This document shows, piece by piece, positions 24,930 through 33,787 of a stretch of DNA of 64,000 nt (position 1 is its first letter; each line of letters begins with the position of its first letter). The DNA lies in NCBI RefSeq assembly GCF_041928815.1, contig NZ_JBHFEI010000002.1:62001-126000 (forward strand), read 5' to 3'. Made by a program: the position numbers and the translations under genes. The notes beneath the pieces are model-generated. The model was not told the origin of the DNA. It was given only the letters and a program-made list of their open reading frames with translations, and ran no database searches. The DNA is from JBHFEI01 sp041928815. GTDB lineage: Bacteria > Pseudomonadota > Alphaproteobacteria > Rhizobiales > Rhizobiaceae.

Positions 24930-25856
24930 CTACTGCGCCGCCCCGCGCAGGGCATCGGCGGCGCGCACCGCGGCCGAGGCCCGGTTCTCGACGCCGAGCT
25001 TGATGTAGATCTGCTCCAGGTGCTTGTTCACCGTGCGGGCGGACAGGCCGAGGATCTCGCCGATGTCACGGTTGGATTTTCCCTTGGCGATCCAGAGCAG
25101 CACCTGCGCTTCCCGCACCGTCAGCGCGAAGGCCTGGCGCAGCACCTCGTCGTCGGAAGTCTGGCTGAGGCGGGTGAGGCGGAAGAGGTATTCGTCGGCG
25201 CCGATCGCGCTGACGAAGCTCAGTTGCAGCGCCGCGTCCGGCGCCTCGTGCACGAGGAAAGGCTGGTCGCGGAATGCGGACCCCTGCCGCTCGCGTTCCG
25301 CCGCCCAGCCGGCGACGGCCCGGGACAGGAGGTCGAGGCCGTCGTCCCGGCCGGTCGCCGTGTTGACGAGCCGGGTCGCCTGCGGCGTCGACCAGCGGAT
25401 GCTGCCGTTGCCGGAGACGGCGAGCAGGTGCCGCCCGGCGGCATCGAGTGCTGCCCGCGCGCTCTGCGCCGAGCGCGCATTGGCGAGATGCACCCGGATG
25501 CGGGCGCGCAGCTCGTCGATGTTGATCGGCTTCGACAGATAGTCGACGCCGCCCGATTCGAGCGCATGGACGATGTGCTCGGTCTCCGTCAGGCCGGTCA
25601 TGAAGATCACCGGCACCGGGGCGATGCCGGGAAGGGTCTTCAGGCTGCGGCAGGTGTCGAAGCCGTCCATCCCCGGCATGACCGCATCCATCAGGATCAC
25701 GTCGGGCGTGATGCGGTCGACGACCTTCAGCGCCGCATGGCCGGAGGTGGCGATGAGAACGGAGAAACCGGACTGCTCCAGCGCATCGGTGAGGAAGCCG
25801 AGCGTTTCGGGACTGTCGTCGACGATCAGCACGATGTCCCGGGGGGCCTCATTCAC
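24930..25856 (-). CDS. LuxR-type response regulator (REC - PAS-like - HTH), partner of the transporter-linked kinase
   Basis: 308 aa. Receiver domain at 1-125 with acidic residues in IVDDSPE, phospho-acceptor Asp57 in ILMDAVMPGMDG and Lys109 in LSKPIN. A middle segment (about 137-230) looks PAS-like (HLLAVSGNGSIRWSTPQATR). A LuxR/FixJ helix-turn-helix spans about 243-300 (LTVREAQVLLWIAKGKSNRD ... SARTVNKHLEQIY). Its start overlaps the end of the hybrid kinase gene by eight bases, so the two are co-translated and almost surely a cognate pair. Likely target: the urtA promoter 3.6 kb away on the divergent side (inference from context). Confidence 0.88.
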   Translation of the reverse strand: MNEAPRDIVLIVDDSPETLGFLTDALEQSGFSVLIATSGHAALKVVDRITPDVILMDAVMPGMDGFDTCRSLKTLPGIAPVPVIFMTGLTETEHIVHALESGGVDYLSKPINIDELRARIRVHLANARSAQSARAALDAAGRHLLAVSGNGSIRWSTPQATRLVNTATGRDDGLDLLSRAVAGWAAERERQGSAFRDQPFLVHEAPDAALQLSFVSAIGADEYLFRLTRLSQTSDDEVLRQAFALTVREAQVLLWIAKGKSNRDIGEILGLSARTVNKHLEQIYIKLGVENRASAAVRAADALRGAAQ

Positions 25857-28800
25857 CGCCGCGTCTCCCCTCGCTTCCGATCCGGTTCAGGTAGTCGGCA
25901 TAGCCGGCAAGGTCGAAGGCCGTCACATAGGCGCGCACCGCCTCGGTGAAGGGCCTGTTCTCGTGCTGCCGCGCCAGTTCGGCGAGCTTCGCCTCGATGC
26001 CGCGGATATAGCCGATCTCGCCGAGCCGCAGCAACTCCTCGACATGGGGGGTGCCGGGGGTGCGGACGACCGGCTTTTCCGGCAGGGGCACGCCCGGCGC
26101 CGGCTGCGTGTCGCCGTAGGTCCATTCGATGCGCAGGTGCACCGCGAGCCGGTCGTGCAACTGGCGGATGTCGAAGGGCTTGGCGAGCGTGTCGTTGTGG
26201 CCTGATTGTGCGCTTGCCGCCGAGCCGTCGCCGATATTGGCCGAGAGCATGACGATCGGCGCCGGCTGGCCGAGCTCCCGCAGCCGCGTCACGAGCTGCC
26301 AGCCGTTCATGCCGGGCATGCTGATGTCGATGAAGAAGAGGTCGGGCTTCACGCCTTCGATCAGCGTCAGGCAGGCATCGCCGCTGGCGGCCGTCAGCAC
26401 GACGAAATCGAGCGGCATCAGCAGTTCGCGCATCAGTTCGCGATGATCCTCGTTGTCGTCGACGACGACGATGGTGCGGCGGGCCCCGAGATAGCCGCCG
26501 ATGCGCTGGACGGAGGGCAGCGGCAGGCTCGGCCGCGCGATGGCCGACAGCATCAGCCGGATGCGGAAGGTGGAGCCGCGGTCACGCTCGCTTTCGACGG
26601 CGATCTCGCCTCCCAGCGTCTGGGTCAGCAGCCGCGTGATGGTCAGCCCGAGGCCGAGGCCCGGCATCGGCCGGACATGCTCCGCCTCGCCGCGCTGGAA
26701 CGGTTCGAAGATGCGGGGCAGGTCGGCGGCGGCAATGCCCCGCCCGGTGTCGGTCACGGTGAAGGTCGCCACCTGGCTGCGATAGCCGACGGAAAAGCCG
26801 ATCGTGCCGGCATCGGTGAACTTGATCGCGTTCGACAGCAGGTTGACGAGGATCTGGCGCAGCCGCTTCTCGTCGGTGCGCACATATTGCGGCAGGGCTG
26901 CGGCGCGGTGGTGCTCGAAGGCGAGCCCCTTGGCGATCGCCTGCGGCCGGAACATGTCGACGATCTGGTCGAGGAAGTCGCGGATGTTGATCTCGTTCGA
27001 ATAGACCTGCAGCCGCCCCGCCTCGATCTTGGAAATGTCGAGCAGGCCGTCGATCAGGCCGGAAAGATGCTCGGCGCTGCGGCGGATGACGCGGATCGCC
27101 GATTGCCGCGGCGCGGGGATGGTCTCGTCGCGCTCGAGGATCTGGGCATAGCCGAGCACGGCGTTGAGCGGCGTGCGCAATTCGTGGGAGAGACCGACGA
27201 CGTAGCGGCTCTTCGCCCGGTTGGCGGCCTCCGCCGTCTCCTTGGCGTTCTGCAGCGCAGCGTCGGTCTTGCGGTGCGCGGCGATCTCCTTGAGCAGCAG
27301 CGTGTTCTGGCGGGAGGATTCCTCCTCCGCCACCAGCCGGCTGTCATGGGCGAGCACGTAGAACCAGCTCGCCACACCGGCGACGACGGCGAAGACCGAG
27401 AAGACGATGGCGATGGTGCGCCAGACCACGTCCTCCGTCCCGGGCGAGGCGATGGCGGCCTGGTAGGCGATCATGGCGAGAATCCCGCCGATCGTGCCGA
27501 TGGCGATGAGGGCGGTGATGGCGTAGCGGCCGAGCCTCGTCGAGAGCGGCGCGATCACGGTGGCAGGCAAAAGCGCCTTCGCCACCACCGCCGTCTGCGC
27601 GTTCAGCCGCGCATGCGGCTTGCACATGTCGTGGCAGCGGCTGTCGAGCGAGCAGCAGAGCGAGCAGATCGGTGCTGCATAGGCGGGACACCAGGCCATG
27701 TCCTCCGGCTCGAACGGGTGCTCGCAGATCGAGCAGGTGATCGAAGTGCGGGTCTTCCAGCCCGCGCGCGGCTTGCGGGCGAGATAGTAGCGGCCCTTGG
27801 TGGTGTAGGCGATGGCCGGCGAGGCGATGAAGGCGACGAGGAGGGCGAGATAGGGCGCCAGCGAGGCGGCGATGTCGCCGAAGGCGCCGAAATGGGCGAT
27901 GAGCGCGATCGTCGCGGAGATCCCCATAGCGCCGACGCCGACAGGGTTGATGTCGTAGAGATGGGCGCGCTTGAACTCGATGCCGGGCGGCGCGAGGCCG
28001 AGGCGCTTGTTGACGAAGAGATCGGCGGAAATGGCCGAGAGCCAGGCCATGGCGATGATCGAGAAGATGCCGAGCGTCTCCTCCAGCAGGCGGTAGATGC
28101 CGAGCTCCATCAGGATCAGCGCGATGGCGACGTTGAACACAAGCCAGACGACGCGGCCGGGATGGCTGTGGGTGAGCCGCGAGAAGAAATTCGACCAGGC
28201 GAGCGAGCCGGCATAGGCGTTCATCACGTTGATCTTCAGCTGCGAGATGACGACGAAGGCGGCCATCAGCAGCATCGCCGCCGTCTCGTTCGGGATCATG
28301 TAGCCGAAGGCAGCCAGATACATGTGGGCCGGATCGGCCGCCTCGCCCGCCGGAACGCCGGTCGACAGCGTCAGCACGGCGAGGAAGGAGCCGGCGAGCA
28401 GCTTCGGCACGCCGAGCACCACCCAGCCGGAACCGGCGAGGAAGACGGCGATGCGATGGTGCAGCTTTCTCAGGCCCTCGGGCGGGAGGAAGCGCAGGAA
28501 GTCGACCTGCTCGCCGATCTGCGGCATCAGCGCCAGGATCACGGCGGAGGCGGCGCCGAACTCGACGAGGTCGAAGGGCGCCGGCCCGCCGATCTCGGCA
28601 TTGGAATGGCCGATGCCGGCAAAGGCGCGCCAGAGGTCGATCTTCTCCCAGTCGAGAAAGGCGATGAAGACGAAGGGCAGGATGTTGAGGACGATCCAGA
28701 AGGGCTGGGTGACGAGTTGGAACCGCGAGATCAGCCGGATGCCGTAGGTGACGAGCGGGATGACCACCACGGCCGAGATGATGTAGCCGAGCCAGAGCGG

Positions 28801-29247
28801 AATGCCGAAGGCGAGCTCCAGCGCGCCGGTCATGATCGAGGCCTCGATCGCAAACAGCATGAAGGTGAAGCTCGCATAGATCAGCGAGGTCACCGTCGAG
28901 CCGATATAGCCGAAGCTCGCGCCGCGCGTGAGAAGGTCGATGTCGACGCCGTGGCGGATGGCGTAGCGGCTGATCGGCAGGCCGACGGCGAGCATCAGGA
29001 CCGAGGCGACGACGGTGGCGAAGATGGCGTTGGTCGTGCCGTAAGAGAGCGTGATCGCGCCGCCGATCGCCTCCAGCGCCAGGAAGGAAATCGCCCCGAT
29101 CGCCGTCTGCGAGATACGCTCCGAGGAAAACCGCCTCGCGCTCTTGGCGGTGAAGCGCAGCGCATAGTCTTCCAGCGTCTGGTTCGCGACCCAGCGATTG
29201 TAGGCGCGACGGACGGGAATGATGCGCTGACGTGCCGTCATGCCCAA
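25849..29247 (-). CDS. NCS1-like permease fused to a hybrid histidine kinase (transporter-Cys cluster-HisKA-HATPase-REC)
   Basis: 1132 aa. Residues about 1-490 form a polytopic transporter resembling the NCS1 (cytosine/purine/allantoin) family: polar N-terminus with NRWVANQTLEDYALRF, then about 12 hydrophobic segments. Residues 505-542 hold eight Cys (505, 508, 520, 528, 531, 532, 538, 542), a zinc-finger-like cluster. Two more membrane spans lie at about 575-600 and 610-635, then a coiled linker, HisKA with His688 (GLSHELRTPLN), HATPase N-box (VNLLSNAIKF), DTGRGI and GLGLGLT, and a receiver with Asp974 (FFIDISMPGM). A helical tail of about 60 residues follows. It is divergent from urtA and cotranscribed with a LuxR-type regulator. 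The layout parallels SLC5-kinase proteins such as CbrA and CrbS, but with a different transporter family. Probably senses urea or a related nitrogen compound (inference). Confidence 0.85.
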   Translation of the reverse strand: MGMTARQRIIPVRRAYNRWVANQTLEDYALRFTAKSARRFSSERISQTAIGAISFLALEAIGGAITLSYGTTNAIFATVVASVLMLAVGLPISRYAIRHGVDIDLLTRGASFGYIGSTVTSLIYASFTFMLFAIEASIMTGALELAFGIPLWLGYIISAVVVIPLVTYGIRLISRFQLVTQPFWIVLNILPFVFIAFLDWEKIDLWRAFAGIGHSNAEIGGPAPFDLVEFGAASAVILALMPQIGEQVDFLRFLPPEGLRKLHHRIAVFLAGSGWVVLGVPKLLAGSFLAVLTLSTGVPAGEAADPAHMYLAAFGYMIPNETAAMLLMAAFVVISQLKINVMNAYAGSLAWSNFFSRLTHSHPGRVVWLVFNVAIALILMELGIYRLLEETLGIFSIIAMAWLSAISADLFVNKRLGLAPPGIEFKRAHLYDINPVGVGAMGISATIALIAHFGAFGDIAASLAPYLALLVAFIASPAIAYTTKGRYYLARKPRAGWKTRTSITCSICEHPFEPEDMAWCPAYAAPICSLCCSLDSRCHDMCKPHARLNAQTAVVAKALLPATVIAPLSTRLGRYAITALIAIGTIGGILAMIAYQAAIASPGTEDVVWRTIAIVFSVFAVVAGVASWFYVLAHDSRLVAEEESSRQNTLLLKEIAAHRKTDAALQNAKETAEAANRAKSRYVVGLSHELRTPLNAVLGYAQILERDETIPAPRQSAIRVIRRSAEHLSGLIDGLLDISKIEAGRLQVYSNEINIRDFLDQIVDMFRPQAIAKGLAFEHHRAAALPQYVRTDEKRLRQILVNLLSNAIKFTDAGTIGFSVGYRSQVATFTVTDTGRGIAAADLPRIFEPFQRGEAEHVRPMPGLGLGLTITRLLTQTLGGEIAVESERDRGSTFRIRLMLSAIARPSLPLPSVQRIGGYLGARRTIVVVDDNEDHRELMRELLMPLDFVVLTAASGDACLTLIEGVKPDLFFIDISMPGMNGWQLVTRLRELGQPAPIVMLSANIGDGSAASAQSGHNDTLAKPFDIRQLHDRLAVHLRIEWTYGDTQPAPGVPLPEKPVVRTPGTPHVEELLRLGEIGYIRGIEAKLAELARQHENRPFTEAVRAYVTAFDLAGYADYLNRIGSEGRRGGE

Positions 29248-29432
29248 AAAATGGCGCTCCTGCGGGAATGGTTATCGAACGGGCATCTTCAACAGAATCC
29301 GTCGCTTGGCAAGGGGCGTGGCCCCGGCGATCGCCGGTTGCTCCCCGCGGAAGGCTGACGTGGAGGCGCCCCTCGGGCCGGCGGCCGCGACGGGAGGGGA
29401 GCCGCCACCTGCGCCCGCCTTTCCCCTGACGC

Positions 29433-29448
29433 TACGTCAAATGACGTA
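29433..29448. promoter_or_regulatory. perfect palindrome TACGTCA-AA-TGACGTA, candidate operator for urtA
   Basis: Two perfect seven-base arms with a two-base centre lie 97 bases before the urtA ATG, in the divergent region between the kinase gene and urtA. A weak -35-like TTGCAG follows at 29451. A dyad of this size just upstream of a -35 is where an activator of the LuxR/NarL class would bind. Confidence 0.55.
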
Positions 29449-29545
29449 TGTTGCAGCGCACAGTTCAGCCCGATAGTCGCCCCAGGCAGCGGCTCAGGGG
29501 AAACATCCACCCCGCTGCGTCACGCTGGAACAGAGGGGAAAAACG

Positions 29546-30835
29546 ATGACATCCAGGAGCCTGATCCACAGCGCCCTTATCGCCGGCATGCTGGCGACGA
29601 CGGCCTTCCACGGCGCTTTCGCCCAGGAAGACACGATCAAGGTCGGCGTGCTGCACTCGCTGTCGGGCACGATGGCGATTTCCGAGACGACGCTGAAGGA
29701 CACCGTCCTCTACCTGATCGACGAGCAGAACAAGAAGGGCGGCGTTCTCGGCAAGAAGCTCGAGGCCGTCGTCGTCGATCCGGCCTCCGACTGGCCGCTG
29801 TTTGCCGAAAAGGCGCGCGAGCTGATCGAGAAGGACAAGGTCGCCGCCGTCTTCGGCTGCTGGACCTCGTCCTCGCGCAAGTCCGTGCTGCCGGTCTTCG
29901 AGGAACTCAACTCGATCCTGTTCTACCCGGTCCAGTACGAGGGTGAAGAGTCCTCGCGCAACATCTTCTATACCGGGGCCGCCCCGAACCAGCAGGCGAT
30001 CCCGGCCGTCGACTATCTGGCGAACACCGAAGGCGTCGAGCGCTGGGTGCTCGCCGGCACCGACTACGTCTATCCGCAGACGACCAACAAGATCCTCAAG
30101 GCCTACCTGCTCTCCAAGGGCGTGGCCGAGGAAGACATCATGATCAACTACACGCCCTTCGGTCATTCCGACTGGCAGACGATCGTCTCCGACATCAAGA
30201 AGTTCGGCTCCGCCGGCAAGAAGACCGCCGTCGTCTCGACGATCAACGGCGACGCCAACGTTCCCTTCTACAAGGAACTCGGCAACCAGGGCATCAAGGC
30301 GGAAGACATTCCGGTCGTCGCCTTCTCGGTCGGTGAGGAAGAACTCGCCGGTCTCGACACCGCGCCGCTCGTCGGCCACCTCGCCGCCTGGAACTACTTC
30401 CAGTCCGTCGACACCGAGATCAACGCCGAGTTCATCAAGTCCTGGCACACCTACATCAAGAACGACAAGCGCGTGACCAACGACCCGATGGAGGCGACCT
30501 TCATCGGCTTCAATGCCTGGGTCAAGGCCGTCGAGGCCGCCGGCACGACCGACACCGACGCCGTGCTCGACTCGATCATCGGCGTCTCCGTCCCGAGCCT
30601 GTCGGGCGGCTACTCCACCGTCATGCCGAACCATCACATCACCAAGCCGGTGCTGATCGGTGAAATCCAGGCCGACGGCCAGTTCGAGATCGTCCAGGAA
30701 ACCCCGGCCGTCGTCGGCGACGAGTGGTCCGACTACCTGCCCGACTCGAAGGACCTGATCTCCGACTGGCGCAAGCCCATGTCCTGCGGCAACTTCAATG
30801 TCGCCACCGGCAAGTGCGGCGGCAAGGGAAGCTGA
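29546..30835 (+). CDS. urtA: urea ABC transporter substrate-binding protein UrtA
   Basis: 429 aa periplasmic binding protein. Signal peptide MTSRSLIHSALIAGMLATT ends at ...GAFAQ. The mature part starts IKVGVLHSLSGTMAISET and carries the UrtA hallmarks: VFGCWTSSSRKSVLP and FYPVQYEGEESS. GAGGGG lies nine bases before the ATG. First gene of urtABCDE. High-affinity urea capture in the periplasm; typically induced by nitrogen limitation or urea. Confidence 0.95.
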   Translation: MTSRSLIHSALIAGMLATTAFHGAFAQEDTIKVGVLHSLSGTMAISETTLKDTVLYLIDEQNKKGGVLGKKLEAVVVDPASDWPLFAEKARELIEKDKVAAVFGCWTSSSRKSVLPVFEELNSILFYPVQYEGEESSRNIFYTGAAPNQQAIPAVDYLANTEGVERWVLAGTDYVYPQTTNKILKAYLLSKGVAEEDIMINYTPFGHSDWQTIVSDIKKFGSAGKKTAVVSTINGDANVPFYKELGNQGIKAEDIPVVAFSVGEEELAGLDTAPLVGHLAAWNYFQSVDTEINAEFIKSWHTYIKNDKRVTNDPMEATFIGFNAWVKAVEAAGTTDTDAVLDSIIGVSVPSLSGGYSTVMPNHHITKPVLIGEIQADGQFEIVQETPAVVGDEWSDYLPDSKDLISDWRKPMSCGNFNVATGKCGGKGS

Positions 30836-30893
30836 TCCCTCGCGACATCCGATCCGGCGGGGCGCAGGGTCCGCGTGCGCTCCGCCCCGTGAG

Positions 30894-30926
30894 CCCTCTT
30901 CCCGATCTGCGGGGAGAGGGATTTTG
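30894..30926 (+). terminator. stem-loop between urtA and urtB
   Basis: CCCTCTTCCC and GGGGAGAGGG (9 of 10 pairs) enclose a seven-base loop and are followed by ATTTTGAT. The sequence also resembles the small GC-rich palindromes widely scattered in rhizobial intergenic regions. Either way it could reduce read-through, raising urtA expression above the rest. Confidence 0.5.
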
Positions 30927-31009
30927 ATCGCCGCCGCAGCGAGCGCCTTTCGCGCTCCGGCGTCGCCTTCGACGGCGGCGGAAAAGCCGGCGGGAATGGG
31001 GGCGATACG

Positions 31010-32626
31010 ATGTTCAGACCTTTCATCCGGTTCCTGATGGCCGGCCTGTTCCTGGCCGTCGCCGGGCTTGCCCAGGCGCAGTCCGGCGCCGACCCCAAGC
31101 CGCTGGTCGACGGGCTGGCGACGGCCGATTTCTCCGAGGCCGAACGCCTGATCGGCGAGATCGCCGCGACCGGCGATCCCCGCGTCGTGCCCGCGCTGGA
31201 GGCCTTCGCGGAGGGCGACCTCTATTTCCGCAAATCCGACAAGCTCGTCTTCATCGGCACATCCGCCTCGGGCGGCTATGATCTTGCCGATCCGCTGACG
31301 GGGGCGAGCGCCGGCAACGCGCCGCGTGCCCAGGTCACGAAGATCAGGGTCAACAACAATCTCCGCCGGGTCATCCGCGCAGCCCTTGGCGGGCTGACGC
31401 TTCTGTCGCCGGACCGCGCCGTGCGGCTGCAGGCCGCCGACGCCATCCTCAAGGCCCCGAGCGCGGACAATCTCGTCCTCGTCGAGGCGGCGATCGCCAA
31501 GGAGACGGATGCCGCCGTCAAGGCGCGCATGGAAGAGGCCCGCGCCGTGTCGCTGATCTCGTCCGACCGGCCGCTCGCCGAGAAGCGCCAGGCCGTCGCG
31601 ACGATCAAGGCCTTCGGCGGGCGCGATGCGATCTCCATCCTGACCCAGGCGGGTGCCGCCGCCGATCCGGAACTCAAGGCCGACATCGACGCCGCCATCA
31701 CCGCGATCGAGGACGAGCAGGCGCTCTGGGACATGGCGCAGAACGTCTGGTACGGCCTGTCGCTCGGCTCCGTACTGCTGCTCGCCGCCATCGGCCTTGC
31801 CATCACCTTCGGCGTCATGGGCATCATCAATATGGCCCATGGCGAGATGGTCATGCTCGGCGCCTACACCACCTTCGTCGTCCAGGACGTGATCCGCTCG
31901 TCCTTTCCCGGCGCCTTCGAATGGTCGCTGGCGATCGCCCTGCCGCTCGCCTTCCTCGTCACCGGCGCGGTCGGCCTCGTCATCGAGCGCGGCGTCATCC
32001 GCTTCCTCTACGGCCGGCCGCTGGAAACGCTGCTCGCCACCTGGGGCCTGTCGCTGATCCTGCAGCAGGCGATCCGCACGATCTTCGGGCCGACCAACCA
32101 GGAGGTCGGCAATCCGTCCTGGATGTCCGGTTCCTTCCCGCTCGGCGGCATGACCATCACCTGGAACCGCATGTGGATCGTGCTGTTCTCGCTTTCGGTC
32201 TTCTTCGCCCTGCTCGTCCTCCTCAAACGCACCAGCTTTGGCCTGCAGATGCGCGCCGTGACGCAGAACCGGCGCATGGCCTCCTCGATGGGCATCCGCA
32301 CGCCCTGGGTCGACGCCTTCACCTTTGCTCTGGGTTCGGGCATCGCCGGGGTCGCCGGGGTGGCGCTCAGCCAGATCGACAACGTCTCGCCGAATCTCGG
32401 CCAGAGCTACATCATCGACAGTTTCATGGTCGTGGTCTTCGGGGGCGTCGGCAATCTCTGGGGAACGCTGGTCGGGGCGCTCTCGCTCGGCATCCTCAAC
32501 AAGTTCCTCGAGCCCTCGGTCGGCGCCGTTCTCGGCAAGATCCTGGTGCTCGTCCTTATCATCCTCTTCATCCAGAAACGTCCGCGCGGCCTGTTCGCGC
32601 TCAAGGGAAGGGCGGTGGAAGCATGA
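31010..32626 (+). CDS. urtB: urea ABC transporter permease UrtB
   Basis: 538 aa. Signal-like N-terminus (FLMAGLFLAVAGLAQAQS), then a soluble helical domain to about residue 235, typical of UrtB and absent from LivH. A LivH-type permease follows with LGSVLLLAAIGLAITFGVMG and INMAHGEMVMLGAY. GGGGGCGATACG precedes the ATG. It ends overlapping urtC (ATGA). Confidence 0.94.
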   Translation: MFRPFIRFLMAGLFLAVAGLAQAQSGADPKPLVDGLATADFSEAERLIGEIAATGDPRVVPALEAFAEGDLYFRKSDKLVFIGTSASGGYDLADPLTGASAGNAPRAQVTKIRVNNNLRRVIRAALGGLTLLSPDRAVRLQAADAILKAPSADNLVLVEAAIAKETDAAVKARMEEARAVSLISSDRPLAEKRQAVATIKAFGGRDAISILTQAGAAADPELKADIDAAITAIEDEQALWDMAQNVWYGLSLGSVLLLAAIGLAITFGVMGIINMAHGEMVMLGAYTTFVVQDVIRSSFPGAFEWSLAIALPLAFLVTGAVGLVIERGVIRFLYGRPLETLLATWGLSLILQQAIRTIFGPTNQEVGNPSWMSGSFPLGGMTITWNRMWIVLFSLSVFFALLVLLKRTSFGLQMRAVTQNRRMASSMGIRTPWVDAFTFALGSGIAGVAGVALSQIDNVSPNLGQSYIIDSFMVVVFGGVGNLWGTLVGALSLGILNKFLEPSVGAVLGKILVLVLIILFIQKRPRGLFALKGRAVEA

Positions 32627-33783
32627 TCACGAGCTTCATCCTGCGCGCGCTTGAAGGCCGCATCCTCGTCGCCGTCGCCATTCTTCTCGGCGTCGCCGCC
32701 CTGGTACCGATGCTCAATCTCCTGATGCCGGCCGGCAGCCCGTTCCACGTGCCCACCTATGTCATGGCGCTGATGGGCAAGTATCTCTGCTATGCGCTTC
32801 TCGCGCTGGCGCTGGACCTCGTCTGGGGCTATTGCGGCATCCTCTCGCTCGGCCACGGCGCCTTCTTCGCGCTCGGCGGCTATGCGATGGGCATGTACCT
32901 GATGCGCCAGATCGGCTCGCGCGGCGTCTACGGCAACCCGATCCTGCCGGACTTCATGGTCTTCCTCAACTGGAAGGAATTGCCCTGGTTCTGGCATGGC
33001 TTCGACATGTTCTGGTTCGCCATGATTATGGTGCTGGTCGTGCCCGGCCTGCTCGCCTTCGTCTTCGGCTGGTTCGCCTTCCGCTCGCGGGTCAACGGCG
33101 TCTACCTCTCGATCATCACCCAGGCGATGACCTATGCGCTGCTGCTCGCCTTCTTCCGCAACGACATGGGCTTCGGCGGCAACAACGGTCTCACCGATTT
33201 CAAGGAGATCGTCGGCTATTCTGTGCAGGCCGACGGCACGCGCGCCGTGCTCTTCGCACTGTCGGCGATCATGCTGGCGCTCTGCCTCGTCATCGCCTCC
33301 GCCATCGTGCGGTCGAAATACGGCAAGGTGCTGGTCGGCGTGCGCGATGCCGAAAGCCGCACCCGCTTCCTCGGCTACCGGGTGGAAAACATCAAGCTTT
33401 TCGCCTTCGTCGTCTCGGCGATGATGGCGGGCATCGCCGGCGCCCTGTTCGTGCCGCAGGTCGGCATCATCAATCCGGGCGAATTCGCGCCTGCCAATTC
33501 CATCGAAGTGGTCATCTGGACGGCGGTCGGCGGCCGCGGCACGCTGATCGGCCCGATCATCGGCGCCATCGTCGTCAATTTCGGCAAGAGCTTCTTCACC
33601 GGCGCCTTCCCGGAACTGTGGCTGTTCGCGCTCGGCGGCCTCTTCGTCGCCACGACGCTGTTCCTGCCGAAGGGCATCGTCGGCACGGTGCAGCAGGTGA
33701 TGAAAAACAGGCGCGAGCACCGCGCGGCGCGCGAGAAGAGCACCGTCGCGCTGGCCGATGCCAGCGCCCAGGCAGCGGAGTAA
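32623..33783 (+). CDS. urtC: urea ABC transporter permease UrtC
   Basis: 386 aa, LivM-like permease with about ten spans. Conserved core LDLVWGYCGILSLGHGAFFA, coupling segment KVLVGVRDAESRTRFLGYRV and C-terminal WTAVGGRGTLIGPIIGA. The ATG at 32623 overlaps the urtB stop by four bases. Forms the urea channel with UrtB. Confidence 0.94.
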   Translation: MITSFILRALEGRILVAVAILLGVAALVPMLNLLMPAGSPFHVPTYVMALMGKYLCYALLALALDLVWGYCGILSLGHGAFFALGGYAMGMYLMRQIGSRGVYGNPILPDFMVFLNWKELPWFWHGFDMFWFAMIMVLVVPGLLAFVFGWFAFRSRVNGVYLSIITQAMTYALLLAFFRNDMGFGGNNGLTDFKEIVGYSVQADGTRAVLFALSAIMLALCLVIASAIVRSKYGKVLVGVRDAESRTRFLGYRVENIKLFAFVVSAMMAGIAGALFVPQVGIINPGEFAPANSIEVVIWTAVGGRGTLIGPIIGAIVVNFGKSFFTGAFPELWLFALGGLFVATTLFLPKGIVGTVQQVMKNRREHRAAREKSTVALADASAQAAE

Positions 33784-33787
33784 GACC

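Noticed and set aside
26206..29358. 1050-aa plus-strand open frame opposite the hybrid kinase
   Set aside because: Asp/Arg/Gly-rich antisense of the kinase gene. The kinase strand carries clear domains.
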